Part shown: in pieces, positions 36,152 through 45,198 of the stretch | Layout of the letters: every line of letters begins with the position of its first letter | Numbering within the stretch: the stretch's first letter is position 1 | NCBI RefSeq assembly: GCF_040195635.1 | Contig: NZ_JBEFTX010000021.1 | Span: 62,001-126,000, forward strand | DNA: 64,000 bases | Direction: 5' to 3' | Source: Thermasporomyces sp040195635 | GTDB lineage: Bacteria; Actinomycetota; Actinomycetes; Propionibacteriales; Actinopolymorphaceae | Position numbers and translations under genes: made by a program | Notes under the pieces: model-generated | The model's database searches: none | Told to the model about the DNA's origin: nothing | Seen by the model: only the letters and a program-made list of their open reading frames with translations

Positions 36152-36255
36152 GGACCCGCTCAGCGCTGCCCGCCGTCCTTTTGTCGCCTTTTGGTCGCAT
36201 CAGCGCGGACGATCCGTCATCCTTGGACCCGCTGTCTGCCGTGGAGGTGGTCGTG

Positions 36256-36534
36256 ATGGGCGCACCGGCGCGCCAGAACCTGCCATTCGTCACGCCGACG
36301 AGGGTGCTGGTCGGAGTCCTGCTCCTGTTGCCGTTCGTGGCAACCCTGTGGGTCTCGTCCTACGCCCGTGTCGAGCCACGACTTGGCGGATTTCCGTTCT
36401 TCTACTGGTACCAGCTGTTGTGGATCTTCCTCTCCGCCCTCTGCACACTCGCCGCCTATCTCCTCGTTCAGCGCGAGAAGCGGCAGGCAGTCAGCGGACG
36501 ACCCGCGGGTGACGAGACCGGAGGCGGTGCGTGA
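36256..36534 (+). CDS. DUF3311 small membrane subunit of a carboxylate transporter
   Basis: A 92-aa protein with two membrane helices (about 19-37 VLVGVLLLLPFVATLWVSS; 50-70 FYWYQLLWIFLSALCTLAAYLLV in parts). DUF3311 proteins are almost always encoded next to sodium:solute symporters of the MctP class and resemble the small subunit of acetate/pantothenate-type permeases. ATG 36256 follows GGAGGTGG; its stop overlaps the symporter GTG (GTGA), indicating translational coupling and a two-subunit transporter. Confidence 0.85.
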   Translation: MGAPARQNLPFVTPTRVLVGVLLLLPFVATLWVSSYARVEPRLGGFPFFYWYQLLWIFLSALCTLAAYLLVQREKRQAVSGRPAGDETGGGA

Positions 36535-38183
36535 TGAAGGACGGGATCGATGCCATCGCCCTCAGCGTTGTCGTCCTGCTCTTCCTCGCCGTCACCGTCA
36601 TGGGTTTCATGGCGGCGCGCTGGCGCAAAGGTTCCACCCTTGCCAGCTTGGACGAATGGGGCCTTGGCGGACGCCGGTTCGGCACCTGGGTGACGTGGTT
36701 CCTGCTGGGTGGTGACCTCTACACGGCGTACACCTTCGTCGCCGTACCTGCGCTGATGTTCGCGTCGGGCGCTGTCGGATTCTTCGCCGTTCCGTACACC
36801 ATCATCGTTTATCCGTTGGTGTTTCTCTTCCTGCCGCGCCTCTGGTCGGTCTCGCACCGCCACGGCTACGTGACGCCGGCCGACTTCGTACGCGGACGAT
36901 TCGACTCGCGGGCACTCGCCCTCGCGGTCGCGCTGACCGGCATCCTCGCGACGATGCCCTACATCGCCTTGCAGCTCGTCGGAATCCAGGCGGTCTTCGA
37001 GGTCATGGGGCTCGGCGGGTCCGGCAACATCATCGCGGCGGACGCCCCGTTGTTCCTCGCGTTCGCGGTTCTCGCGGCCTACACGTACTCCTCCGGGCTG
37101 CGTGCGCCAGCCCTTATCGCGTTCGTCAAGGACACGCTCATCTACCTCGTCATCATCATCGCCATCGTCTACATCCCCACCAGGCTTGGCGGTTGGGGGT
37201 CGATCTTCGACGCGGCAGGGGCGAAGTTCGGTGCGGCAGACACCGATGCCGGACGCGGGGAGGGATTCTCCTTCGTCGGCGTCGGTCAGGCGTGGCCGTA
37301 TGCGACGCTCGCCCTCGGCTCGGCGATGGCGTTGTTCATGTACCCGCACGCCGTCACCGCCGTGCTGTCGGCAAAGAACCGTACGGTGCCACGCCGCAAC
37401 GCCGCGATCCTGCCGGCGTACTCCCTGCTGCTGGCGCTGCTCGCCCTGCTCGGTTTCATGGCGATCGCCGCGGAGATCAACCCGGTCGGGCTCAACGGCG
37501 AGCCCAACGCGCAACTCTCGGTGCCGATGCTGTTCGAGGCGATGTTCCCGAGTTGGTTCGCCGGAGTGGCGTTCGCCGCGGTCGCCATCGGAGCGCTGGT
37601 GCCGGCCGCCATCATGTCGATCGCCGCCGCGAATCTGTGGACGCGCAATGTCTACAAGGCGTTTCTGCGGCCCAACGCCAGCCATGCCGACGAGGCACGT
37701 CAGAGCAAGGTGGTCTCGCTGCTCGTGAAGTTCGGTGCGCTGCTGTTCGTGCTCGGTCTCGACAAGAGCTTCGCCATCAACCTGCAGCTCCTCGGCGGGA
37801 TCTGGATTCTGCAGACGTTCCCGTCGATCGTGTTCGGGCTCTACACCCGGTGGTTCCACCGGTGGGCACTGTTCGCCGGCTGGGTGGTGGGCATGGCCTA
37901 CGGCACCTGGACGGCGTACAACATCGTCAACCCGGTCACCGGCGCGCAGCACTTCGGCGGCTCGACGGCGCCGATTCCGCTGCTCGGCGAGAACGGCTAC
38001 GTCGCTCTCACCGCGTGGGTGCTCAACGTCGTGGTCGCGATCGTCCTCACGTTCGCCTTCCGGGCGTTGAAGGTCGCGGAGGGACGCGACGCCACCGCCG
38101 CCGGCGACTACCACGCCGACGCCGGCGAGCCGGGCGTACGTCCGCTGCCCTCGACGGCGACGGAGGCCGACGCCGCGCGATAG
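36531..38183 (+). CDS. mctP: Sodium:solute symporter, MctP-type monocarboxylate permease
   Basis: Secondary transporter of the SSS family, 550 aa with about 13 membrane helices. Family landmarks: the N-terminal helix VVLLFLAVTVMGFMAARW, LDEWGLGGRRFGTWVTWFLLGGDLYTAYTF (in pieces), and GALVPAAIMSIAAANLWTRNVYK, the helix 8 sodium-site region. Relatives import lactate, pyruvate, acetate or propionate. It starts at GTG 36531 inside the DUF3311 stop. The next gene, an acetolactate-synthase-like enzyme, is only 9 nt away, so the operon may link pyruvate-type uptake with a thiamine-dependent enzyme (inference). Confidence 0.88.
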   Translation: MMKDGIDAIALSVVVLLFLAVTVMGFMAARWRKGSTLASLDEWGLGGRRFGTWVTWFLLGGDLYTAYTFVAVPALMFASGAVGFFAVPYTIIVYPLVFLFLPRLWSVSHRHGYVTPADFVRGRFDSRALALAVALTGILATMPYIALQLVGIQAVFEVMGLGGSGNIIAADAPLFLAFAVLAAYTYSSGLRAPALIAFVKDTLIYLVIIIAIVYIPTRLGGWGSIFDAAGAKFGAADTDAGRGEGFSFVGVGQAWPYATLALGSAMALFMYPHAVTAVLSAKNRTVPRRNAAILPAYSLLLALLALLGFMAIAAEINPVGLNGEPNAQLSVPMLFEAMFPSWFAGVAFAAVAIGALVPAAIMSIAAANLWTRNVYKAFLRPNASHADEARQSKVVSLLVKFGALLFVLGLDKSFAINLQLLGGIWILQTFPSIVFGLYTRWFHRWALFAGWVVGMAYGTWTAYNIVNPVTGAQHFGGSTAPIPLLGENGYVALTAWVLNVVVAIVLTFAFRALKVAEGRDATAAGDYHADAGEPGVRPLPSTATEADAAR

Positions 38184-38192
38184 GTTGCCGGG

Positions 38193-39926
38193 ATGACCGG
38201 CCCTGAGCTGTCTACCGAGGCGAATGCCGGACCCGGCACGAACGGTCCGCCCGAGATCGAGGGACACGGCGGCGACCTCGCGATCGCGGTGGCGCGTTCG
38301 TACGGCGTGGAGGCGATGTTCACCCTGTCCGGCGCACACGTCTTCCCGCTGTACGACGCCGCCGTCGGAGGGAAGGACCGGCCCACCCCCGCACCGGTGC
38401 GACTCGTCGACGTCCGGCACGAGGCGACTGCCGTCTTCGCCGCCGAAGCAGTGGGCAAGTTGACCCGCACGCCGGGGCTGGCCGCCGTCACCGCCGGCCC
38501 CGGTGTGACCAACGCCGTGAGCGCGGTGACCCAGGCGTTCCAGGCCGGCTCTCCCCTGGTCCTCCTCGGCGGCCGGGCACCGACCCAACGCTGGGGCTCG
38601 GGCAGCCTGCAGGAACTCGACCACGTGCCACTGCTTGCCCCCGTGACCAAGCTGGCCCGTACCGTGTCGAGCGTCACCGACCTCGTGCCCACGGTCCACC
38701 AGGCGTTCCGGACCGCGGGCACCGCCCATCGCGGCCCGGCTTTCGTCGACATCTCGATGGACCAGCTCTACTCCCGGACGACAGCGGAGATCCCTTCCGT
38801 GGCGGGCGATCCGCGGGCGGAGGCGGCGAGCGAGGTCGATCCGGAACCCCTCAGCGAGATCGCGCTGCTCCTCGCCGAAGCGCAACGTCCGGTGCTCGTC
38901 CTCGGCGGCGACGTGTGGCTCGACCGGGCCGAGGCGGCTGCGCTCGAGTTCGTCGACACGCTGGGGATCCCGGTCGTCACCAACGGCATGGGGCGCGGCG
39001 TCCTGCCGCCGAACCATCGGCTCTCCGTCGCCAAGGCGCGGTCGGGGGCGTTCGGACGCTGCGACCTGGCGATCGTCGTGGGAACGCCGCTGGACTTCCG
39101 ACTCGGCTACGGCGCCTTCGGCGGGCGTGACGGCGCACCTGCCGCGAAGGTGGTGCACATCGTCGACGCGCCGGAGCAGGTAGCATCCCACGTCCCTCTC
39201 GCGGCAGCGGCAGGCGGCAACCTCGGCAGCGTTCTGAGTGGTCTCGCCGCGGCGTGGAGTCAGGTGCTCCGTCGACCGGACTGGTCGTCCTGGCTCGCGG
39301 ACCTGCAGGCGGGCGTACGCAAGACGCAGGAGCGCGACGCCGAGCTCCTCGGCAGCACGGCCGATCCGATCCACCCTGCCCGCATCTACGGCGAGTTGCT
39401 GCCCCTGCTCGCCGACGACGCCGTGATCGTTGGTGACGGTGGTGACTTCGTGTCGTTCGCGGGGAGGTACGTCGAACCGGGCCGGCCGGGACGCTGGCTC
39501 GACCCCGGTCCCTTCGGCTGTCTCGGCGCCGGGCTCGGTGCCGCCATGGCGGCGCGGATCGTCCACCCGGCGGCACAGGTCGTGGCGCTGCTCGGTGACG
39601 GGGCCGCCGGCATGTCGCTCGTCGACGTCGACACGCTGGTCCGGCACGGGTTGCCGGTCGTCATGGTGGTCGGCAACAACGGCTGCTGGGGGCTGGAGAA
39701 ACACCCGATGCGGATGTTGTACGGCTACGACGTCGCGACCGACCTGCAGCCCGCGACGCCGTACGACGCGATCGTGTCCGCCCTCGGCGGCGCCGGCGAG
39801 ACGGTCCGCGAGCCCAGGCACATCGGTCCGGCCCTGCGCCGGGCATTCGACGCCGGTGTTCCGTACCTCGTCAACGTCCTGACCGACCCGGAGGTCCCCT
39901 ACCCGCGTTCGACCTTCGGCGTGTGA
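38193..39926 (+). CDS. Thiamine-diphosphate enzyme, acetolactate-synthase-like
   Basis: A 577-aa protein of the acetolactate synthase/benzoylformate decarboxylase family. The N-terminal PYR domain (about 27-190) has the activating Glu in VDVRHEATAVFAAEAVGKLTR and the ITAGPGVTN-type motif AAVTAGPGVTNAVSAV. The central domain spans about 210-345. The PP domain has the ThDP motif from LLGDGAAGMSLVDVDTLVRHG to VVMVVGNNGCWGLEKH (GDG...NN). The reaction cannot be fixed from sequence: acetolactate synthesis or decarboxylation of a 2-oxo acid. It follows mctP by 9 nt, so shared transcription is likely. Confidence 0.87.
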   Translation: MTGPELSTEANAGPGTNGPPEIEGHGGDLAIAVARSYGVEAMFTLSGAHVFPLYDAAVGGKDRPTPAPVRLVDVRHEATAVFAAEAVGKLTRTPGLAAVTAGPGVTNAVSAVTQAFQAGSPLVLLGGRAPTQRWGSGSLQELDHVPLLAPVTKLARTVSSVTDLVPTVHQAFRTAGTAHRGPAFVDISMDQLYSRTTAEIPSVAGDPRAEAASEVDPEPLSEIALLLAEAQRPVLVLGGDVWLDRAEAAALEFVDTLGIPVVTNGMGRGVLPPNHRLSVAKARSGAFGRCDLAIVVGTPLDFRLGYGAFGGRDGAPAAKVVHIVDAPEQVASHVPLAAAAGGNLGSVLSGLAAAWSQVLRRPDWSSWLADLQAGVRKTQERDAELLGSTADPIHPARIYGELLPLLADDAVIVGDGGDFVSFAGRYVEPGRPGRWLDPGPFGCLGAGLGAAMAARIVHPAAQVVALLGDGAAGMSLVDVDTLVRHGLPVVMVVGNNGCWGLEKHPMRMLYGYDVATDLQPATPYDAIVSALGGAGETVREPRHIGPALRRAFDAGVPYLVNVLTDPEVPYPRSTFGV

Positions 39927-39957
39927 GGTCTCTCCATCCCCGCCGGCGCCCCACGGC

Positions 39958-40002
39958 GTTGCCGACGTTGCCGAGGTTGCCGACGTTGCCGAGGTTGCCG
40001 AC
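39958..40002. repeat. Five 9-bp units after the ThDP enzyme gene
   Basis: GTTGCCGAC and GTTGCCGAG alternate for five units, 32 nt after the stop. Low-complexity slippage repeat in an intergenic region. Confidence 0.85.
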
Positions 40003-40160
40003 GCTGCACGCCAGTCCCCGCGCTGCACGCCGAGGTCACCGTGCATCCGTGGCGATGATCACGCGTGCGTCATCCATGTGGGCGACGGGCAGCGTACGGG
40101 CTTAGGCGAACTCCCCGCGTCGGGCCCCGGTCACCGGGTCAGAAGCGTTATCAAGGACCG

Positions 40161-41246
40161 GTGAGCCCATTGATCCGAGACGCCCGCCCGGAGGAGTACG
40201 ACAGCATCACCCGGCTTCTCCGAGACACCTACGGAGGCGAGGGGCTGGTGGGTGCTGCCTACCTTCCCCGGCTCGACGACACCGCCGCACGCGCCCGGGA
40301 CGCTGGGACCGAGGTCCTCGTCGCCGTCGATCGGACCGACCCGGGCGATCCAACCGATCCCGGAAGTCCCGCTGCACACGGAAATCCCGCCGGTCCCGCC
40401 GCCCCCGCAAATCCCGCCGCAGGGCGGCCATCGGGCACGAGCCGGCTCCTCGGTACCGCCACGCTCGCCCTGCCCGGCGCCGGCTGGAACGACGCCCTTT
40501 CCGACGGCGAGGCGACCCTGCGCATGCTCAGCGTCGATCCGACCGCACGACGTCGTCGGATCGGCACCGCGCTGATCGGCGAGTGTGTCGCCCGCGCCCG
40601 CCTCGCCGGAGCCACCGCGCTCGGACTCCACACCACGGACGCCATGACCGCCGCCCACCGCCTCTACACCACCTCGGGCTTCGTCCGTACGCCCGAACAC
40701 GACACCCCGGCCCGCTCGGGCGGAACGCTCAGGGCCTATCGGCGCCTACTCGAACCCTGGCCGCGGATCCGCGTCGCCCAGTCCGGCGAACACACCTCGG
40801 CGGGCGACCTCACCGTCGCGGCCTACGTCGGCGCCGGGCTGCTCCCTGCCGACCATTCCTACGTCCACCAGCTCGGGGACGCCAAACGCCGCGCGGCGGA
40901 AGCGGAACTCCTGGTCGCGGTCGATCCGGCGGGTGCGCTGCTCGGGACCGTGACCTACTGCCCGCCCGGTTCGACCTACCGTGAGATCGGCCGCGACGAC
41001 GAGGGCGAGTTCCGGATGCTCGCGGTGTCGCCCCAGGCTCATGGTCGCGGCATCGGAGAGGCGTTGGTCCGCACCTGCCTGCGCAGGGCGCGGTCGGAAG
41101 GGAAGCGCGGGATCGCGCTCTCCTCGTCGACCGCGATGCACGCGGCCCACCGGCTCTACGAACGACTCGGCTTCGCCCGTGACCCTCGCCGCGACTGGAC
41201 GCCCGCGCCTGGCGTCTCGCTGCTGGCGTTCGCCCGGGAAATCTGA
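40161..41246 (+). CDS. Double-domain GNAT acetyltransferase
   Basis: Two GNAT folds in tandem, 361 aa from GTG 40161 (AAGGA upstream). Domain 1 covers about 1-195, with the acetyl-CoA loop VDPTARRRRIGTALI; domain 2 about 205-361, with VSPQAHGRGIGEALVRTCL. Both keep the R/Q-x-x-G-x-G/A motif. Domain 1 has a Pro/Gly/Ala-rich insertion (about 62-98, with DPGDPTDPGSP and GNPAGPAAPANPA) between strands, unlike most GNATs, and coded by short repeats. Tandem GNATs include mycothiol synthase (MshD), but the diagnostic sequence is not evident, so the substrate is unknown. Confidence 0.82.
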   Translation: MSPLIRDARPEEYDSITRLLRDTYGGEGLVGAAYLPRLDDTAARARDAGTEVLVAVDRTDPGDPTDPGSPAAHGNPAGPAAPANPAAGRPSGTSRLLGTATLALPGAGWNDALSDGEATLRMLSVDPTARRRRIGTALIGECVARARLAGATALGLHTTDAMTAAHRLYTTSGFVRTPEHDTPARSGGTLRAYRRLLEPWPRIRVAQSGEHTSAGDLTVAAYVGAGLLPADHSYVHQLGDAKRRAAEAELLVAVDPAGALLGTVTYCPPGSTYREIGRDDEGEFRMLAVSPQAHGRGIGEALVRTCLRRARSEGKRGIALSSSTAMHAAHRLYERLGFARDPRRDWTPAPGVSLLAFAREI

Positions 41247-41256
41247 CGCAGGTGGA

Positions 41257-41472
41257 TCAGTCGAGGATGACGAGCACGTCGCCCTCCTGGACGACCTCGC
41301 CGGTCTTCACCGTGATCTCCCGGACGACACCGGGTTCCTCGGCGACGACCGGGATCTCCATCTTCATCGACTCGAGCACCAGGAGTATCTGCCCGGCTTG
41401 AACGGAGTCCCCCGGCCGTACGCCGATCTCGAACACGTTCGCCACCATGTCAGCGCGGACCTGCTCGGCCAC
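41257..41472 (-). CDS. Biotin/lipoyl-attachment carrier protein
   Basis: A 71-aa biotinyl domain protein. The modified Lys lies in VLESMKMEIPVVAEEPG, the canonical ESMKMEIPV motif of actinobacterial BCCP-like proteins. GTG 41472 is chosen because AAGGAG precedes it by six bases and the family begins MAEQVRADMVANVFE. It is a free-standing carrier rather than part of a larger carboxylase subunit; no carboxylase gene is near. In related actinobacteria it is thought to serve acyl-CoA carboxylases, but the partner here is not visible. Confidence 0.9.
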   Translation of the reverse strand: MAEQVRADMVANVFEIGVRPGDSVQAGQILLVLESMKMEIPVVAEEPGVVREITVKTGEVVQEGDVLVILD

Positions 41473-41637
41473 GACCACTCCTTCCATCGCCTCGCTCGCC
41501 ATCCAATCACGCCGCGGCGCCCTCGGCACGCCACGGATACGTTCGGCCAGCGCTACACCCGGCCCGCGCACCGCGCCACCGCTCCACGGCGACACCCCGA
41601 CGATTGCCCTCGTCTGACCAAGCGGAACGAACGGGGA

Positions 41638-42939
41638 TCAGCGCGGGATCGCACCTGCCCGGCCAAGGACCCGCGCGAGCGCCGCCACGACCTTCGGGTC
41701 GTACTCGTAGGCCATCCCCAACCGGAGACTCTCGAGCGCCTCCAGCCGGGCGTCCTCACTCGTGGCCGTCCCCACCAGGTCGTCGTACGCGTTGACCACC
41801 TTGATGATCCGGCTCTCCCGCGGAATTTCCGTGTCGTCACGCACATGGGGCCGCCGGTACGGCTCGGCCTGGGCCTCCACGATCTCCGCGACCTCTTCGC
41901 GCAGGCTCGCCTGGCGTACGACCCCCGCCCCCAGGCCTGCGATCTTGCGACGCTCACCCGGTGTCACGAGAACCGTCGCACCCCCGGGAATCGGATCAGC
42001 CAACGACAACTGGCCGACGTCGTGCATGAGCGCGGCGTACTGGAGGAGCCGAAGGCGGTTCTCCGGCAGGCCGAGGTCGCGACCGATCGCCAGTGACAGC
42101 TCGGTAACGCGACGGGCGTGTCCGGTCTCGGTGTAGCCGCCCACCTCGGTCGCCCGGGACAACGCCCGGATCGTCTGGTCCTGCGTATGGCGGATCCCGG
42201 CGTACCGTCGGTACGCGAGCTGGGCGAGCAGCAGCGGGATGATCACCAGTGGCAGGGCCCAGAGACCCACCTCCCACATCGCCAACGGAATGAGGATGCC
42301 GGTCGAGGCGATCGCGGCACCGATGCCGAGGAACGCCACCAACTCGTTACGCAGGAGAGCGCGGAACGGTCCCACCTGCCGACTCGCCTGGATGCCCGCG
42401 GCGAGCAGCGCCTCGAGGCCCCATGCGACGGTCGCGGCCAGGATGGTCAGGACGACGAGGGCATGTGGATGATCCTCGAGCCAGGCGTGCAACGCGTCAT
42501 CGCGGGCCAACGGCCGGAAGACCGCCGCGACGCCCGAGACGACGAGGATGCGCCGCGCGATGCCCTCCAACTCAGACGCCCGACCGGCGAGCGCGTGGGG
42601 AAGGGCGCCGGCGAGCATCCCGCCGGAGGTGACCGCGATGGTCTGCAGGATCGAATGGGTGACCTGGCCCTCGCCTGGCAGGTAGGTCAGCAGTGCGTAG
42701 CCAAGGGCCGCCGCGAGGCCGATCGGTGCCTGCACACGGTCGTCGGGCAGGCGGAGGCGCACCATCTCCCCGACGGCGATCAGGACTCCGAACGTCGCCG
42801 CCACCCTGGGCGCGGAGACGCCGGCGGCAGCGGTACCAGCGACCGCGACGATCACCACGACTCCAGCGAACGCCACGACGGCCGCCGAACCGTCCATCAG
42901 TGGGTTCGACCGGTTCCTCACCCGCGCAGTGCCGCTCAC
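41638..42939 (-). CDS. Membrane HD-domain protein with degenerate HD-GYP module
   Basis: A 433-aa protein from GTG 42939, overlapping the upstream HD-GYP gene stop (GTGA). Eight or so membrane helices occupy about 15-250. The C-terminal HD domain keeps TGHARRVTELSLAIGRDLGL and AALMHDVGQLSL, but the HHERxDGxGYP segment of active cyclic-di-GMP phosphodiesterases is missing, replaced by QAEPYRRPHVRDD. The later IIKVVNAYDDLVG helix remains. It may be an inactive regulatory partner of the adjacent canonical protein, or a phosphohydrolase for another nucleotide. Confidence 0.82.
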   Translation of the reverse strand: MSGTARVRNRSNPLMDGSAAVVAFAGVVVIVAVAGTAAAGVSAPRVAATFGVLIAVGEMVRLRLPDDRVQAPIGLAAALGYALLTYLPGEGQVTHSILQTIAVTSGGMLAGALPHALAGRASELEGIARRILVVSGVAAVFRPLARDDALHAWLEDHPHALVVLTILAATVAWGLEALLAAGIQASRQVGPFRALLRNELVAFLGIGAAIASTGILIPLAMWEVGLWALPLVIIPLLLAQLAYRRYAGIRHTQDQTIRALSRATEVGGYTETGHARRVTELSLAIGRDLGLPENRLRLLQYAALMHDVGQLSLADPIPGGATVLVTPGERRKIAGLGAGVVRQASLREEVAEIVEAQAEPYRRPHVRDDTEIPRESRIIKVVNAYDDLVGTATSEDARLEALESLRLGMAYEYDPKVVAALARVLGRAGAIPR

Positions 42940-44270
42940 GAGCGGGCCTCCGGCGACGGCTCGATCTCCGGCGGGCGGGTCGGGTCGTCGTGGTCGTACC
43001 GCGGGGCCCTGGCGTCCGCCGGCACCTCCTCGACCGGTGCCGGCTGCCACCCGTCACGGCCGATGGCGGCGACGAACAGTTCCACGAGTTCGGGATCGAA
43101 CTGCTTTCCGCGGCAGCGGACAAGTTCCTCGATCGCCTCCGCCACCGGCCGCGCGGGGCGGTAGGAACGCACACTCGTCATGCAGTCGAACGCATCCGCG
43201 ATGGACAGGATCCGCGCGAAGACCGGGATGTCCTCCCCCGCGAGCCCGGACGGGTAGCCGCCACCGTCGTACCGCTCGTGGTGGTGCATGATGCCGGCAC
43301 GAGCGTCCTCCAGGAACGCGATGTCGCCGACGACCTCGACACCATGCAGCGGGTGGAGCTTGATGGCGTCGTACTCGTCCTCGGTGAGGCGGCCGTCCTT
43401 CTGGAGCACCCGGGTCGGGACCCCGATCTTGCCGACGTCGTGCAGGAGTCCGGCCTCGGCCAGCGCCTCCAGCCGGTCGCCGTCCCACGCCATCTCGGCG
43501 CCGAGCATGCGGGCGGCTCTCGCCACCCGTTCACCGTGGCCCCGTGTGTAGAGGTCCTTCGTTTCGATCGCCTGCGCGAGAGCCTGCAGCGTCGCCTGGT
43601 GGGCCTCCTGCTCCTCGCCGTACTGCGCGAAGGCCCAGTTGGCCACGAGCAGTGGCGGCAGCAACAGGACTGCGGCGAACGCACCCAACTGGCCGAGCCA
43701 CAAGATGGCCAGCAGGAAACCGAGATAGGAATAGCCCAGGAATGCGCCGAGAACCTCCGGCAACACCGACCGCAGCGCCCCTAGGAAGCGCATGCCGGTC
43801 TCGAGCCGAAGCACGCCGGTCACCAGGACGAAGTTGACCAGGTGCCACGTGAGATTCGCCGCTGTCACAGGTACCAGGACGCTTGGAAAGTCATCCGCGG
43901 ACAGTGATCCGACCGGCCCTCCCAGGCCTAGATAGACGAGGCCGCCCACGACTGTGCAGATGACGCCTTGCGAGACGTTGAGAACTCGATTGATCGGCTT
44001 GGCCTTGGACCGATTCGGTAGAAGTCCGACGAGGAGAACGGGACCGCCCCACGGACCGATGACCGGGTAGGTCGCGACCGCGACCACCGATGTCATCGAG
44101 ACCCGCAGACCACTGCCCAGGCGACGTTTCAGCATCTCCATGACGTAGACGAGAAACGCGAAGAGCAGCACGTCGACGGGACGGTCGATCTTCACTATCG
44201 AGAGTGTCGAAACGGCTGCCGCAATGACGCCGAGCGCGCCGACGTAAATGCGTGTAGCACGTCTCGGCAT
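42936..44270 (-). CDS. Membrane HD-GYP phosphodiesterase (cyclic-di-GMP type)
   Basis: A 444-aa protein from ATG 44270. About eight membrane helices (1-225) are followed by a short coiled linker (QYGEEQEAHQATLQALAQAIE) and an HD-GYP domain: TKDLYTRGHGERVARAARML, AGLLHDVGKIGVPTRVL, LHPLHGVEVV, IMHHHERYDGGGYPSGLAGE, ILSIADAFDCMTS. All metal-binding His/Asp and the GYP motif are present, so it should hydrolyse cyclic di-GMP. A disordered Pro/Asp/Glu tail ends the protein. It is translationally coupled to a second, degenerate HD protein downstream, suggesting a membrane heterocomplex (inference). Confidence 0.9.
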   Translation of the reverse strand: MPRRATRIYVGALGVIAAAVSTLSIVKIDRPVDVLLFAFLVYVMEMLKRRLGSGLRVSMTSVVAVATYPVIGPWGGPVLLVGLLPNRSKAKPINRVLNVSQGVICTVVGGLVYLGLGGPVGSLSADDFPSVLVPVTAANLTWHLVNFVLVTGVLRLETGMRFLGALRSVLPEVLGAFLGYSYLGFLLAILWLGQLGAFAAVLLLPPLLVANWAFAQYGEEQEAHQATLQALAQAIETKDLYTRGHGERVARAARMLGAEMAWDGDRLEALAEAGLLHDVGKIGVPTRVLQKDGRLTEDEYDAIKLHPLHGVEVVGDIAFLEDARAGIMHHHERYDGGGYPSGLAGEDIPVFARILSIADAFDCMTSVRSYRPARPVAEAIEELVRCRGKQFDPELVELFVAAIGRDGWQPAPVEEVPADARAPRYDHDDPTRPPEIEPSPEARS

Positions 44271-44332
44271 CAGCTGAACACCCGCCTTAACTCAGCCCAA
44301 CGGGCGCGGATTGCGGGACAAAAGCCGCGACC

Positions 44333-44635
44333 TCAGTCCCACTCAATGCCGCCGCGCACGTTGCTGAAAGAGAAGAGCTGCATGTTTGGATCCTCCTCCC
44401 ACGGATATATCGCATAGACCCATCTCGGCATCGCGAAAATGCGGAGTGGGCCAAGCTCAAGGCAGAGAAGTGAACACGTACCGCTTACAGCACACCACGG
44501 TCTAGGGCGCCGTTTCTGCTGTCCCCGTAACAGCGAAACGTTGTGAAGAAGAGTCAACGACCAAGACTCGGCAAGGTCAAGCCCGGCCCACGAGGCTGAC
44601 TCCAGACGGTAACGATCACTATCTGTAAGCACCAT
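44333..44635 (-). CDS. Doubtful 100-aa hypothetical protein
   Basis: ATG 44635 opens a 100-codon frame rich in Leu, Trp, Ser and Cys (WAGLDLAESWSLTLLHNVSL; ending VRGGIEWD). Codon use lacks the GC3 bias of neighbours, no ribosome site is clear and no family is recognised. It could be a recently acquired gene or chance. Confidence 0.2.
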   Translation of the reverse strand: MVLTDSDRYRLESASWAGLDLAESWSLTLLHNVSLLRGQQKRRPRPWCAVSGTCSLLCLELGPLRIFAMPRWVYAIYPWEEDPNMQLFSFSNVRGGIEWD

Positions 44636-44652
44636 CTGGAGTGGGCCTCACG

Positions 44653-44666
44653 CGTGAACGTTCACG
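44653..44666. promoter_or_regulatory. 14-bp perfect palindrome
   Basis: CGTGAACGTTCACG is fully self-complementary, in the gene-poor stretch upstream of the HD-GYP operon. It has the form of a dimeric-repressor operator (LacI or similar). The regulator is unknown. Confidence 0.4.
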
Positions 44667-45198
44667 GCACCTACCACCGGCCCCACGTTCGGTGACAGAC
44701 GATCGAAGTGATCAGATCGAAAGACCGACAGATCGCCACCGGCATTCTTACGGAGCGTGTAGCCAGGAACAGGTCCCAACTTGCTGCGGTTGCGACACGC
44801 GCCCCTGTAGCATGCCTAATTCTGCACCCCCGCCTCCCCAAGGGCGGCTGCATACCTGCACTTTCGGTTACTCTCCGTATAAGGCAAGTGCGGACGGACC
44901 GGGCATCACCCCGAAGTTCGCCGAGAAATGTATACGCAGAGTTATCGCTTTTTTTCGGCATGCACCGCGCCTCGGCCTTCGCTGATGCCAGTGCGAAGGC
45001 CAAATCCCTCCATGCGAAAATTTCCTGCGGCTCGCACCGCGTACCCATGCGGCGACGAGACCGTGCCATGCCGCGCATCGCGGACGTCCGTACAGCAGCC
45101 GAGTCGGCCGGAAGTGGCCGTCGCGTCGTGGTGTCGGACGACGGATGACATCGAGCCATGGGGCAGCGCAGGAGCCATCGACCCGAGAGGATCCAGTG

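Larger units (their letters stand above)
44271..45198. other. Gene-poor, lower-GC stretch
   Basis: About 930 bases upstream of the HD-GYP operon and upstream of the bL37 gene. GC content falls below that of the flanks, most clearly near 44380-44640 and 44860-45030, where a run of eight T occurs (about 44949). One weak reading frame (44333-44635, minus strand) and one strong palindrome (44653-44666) are listed separately. I recognise no RNA family here. Confidence 0.4.

Noticed and set aside
36468..40046. 1192-codon open frame antisense to the DUF3311-mctP-ThDP operon
   Set aside because: It runs across three well-supported plus-strand genes and has the same low-complexity shadow composition.
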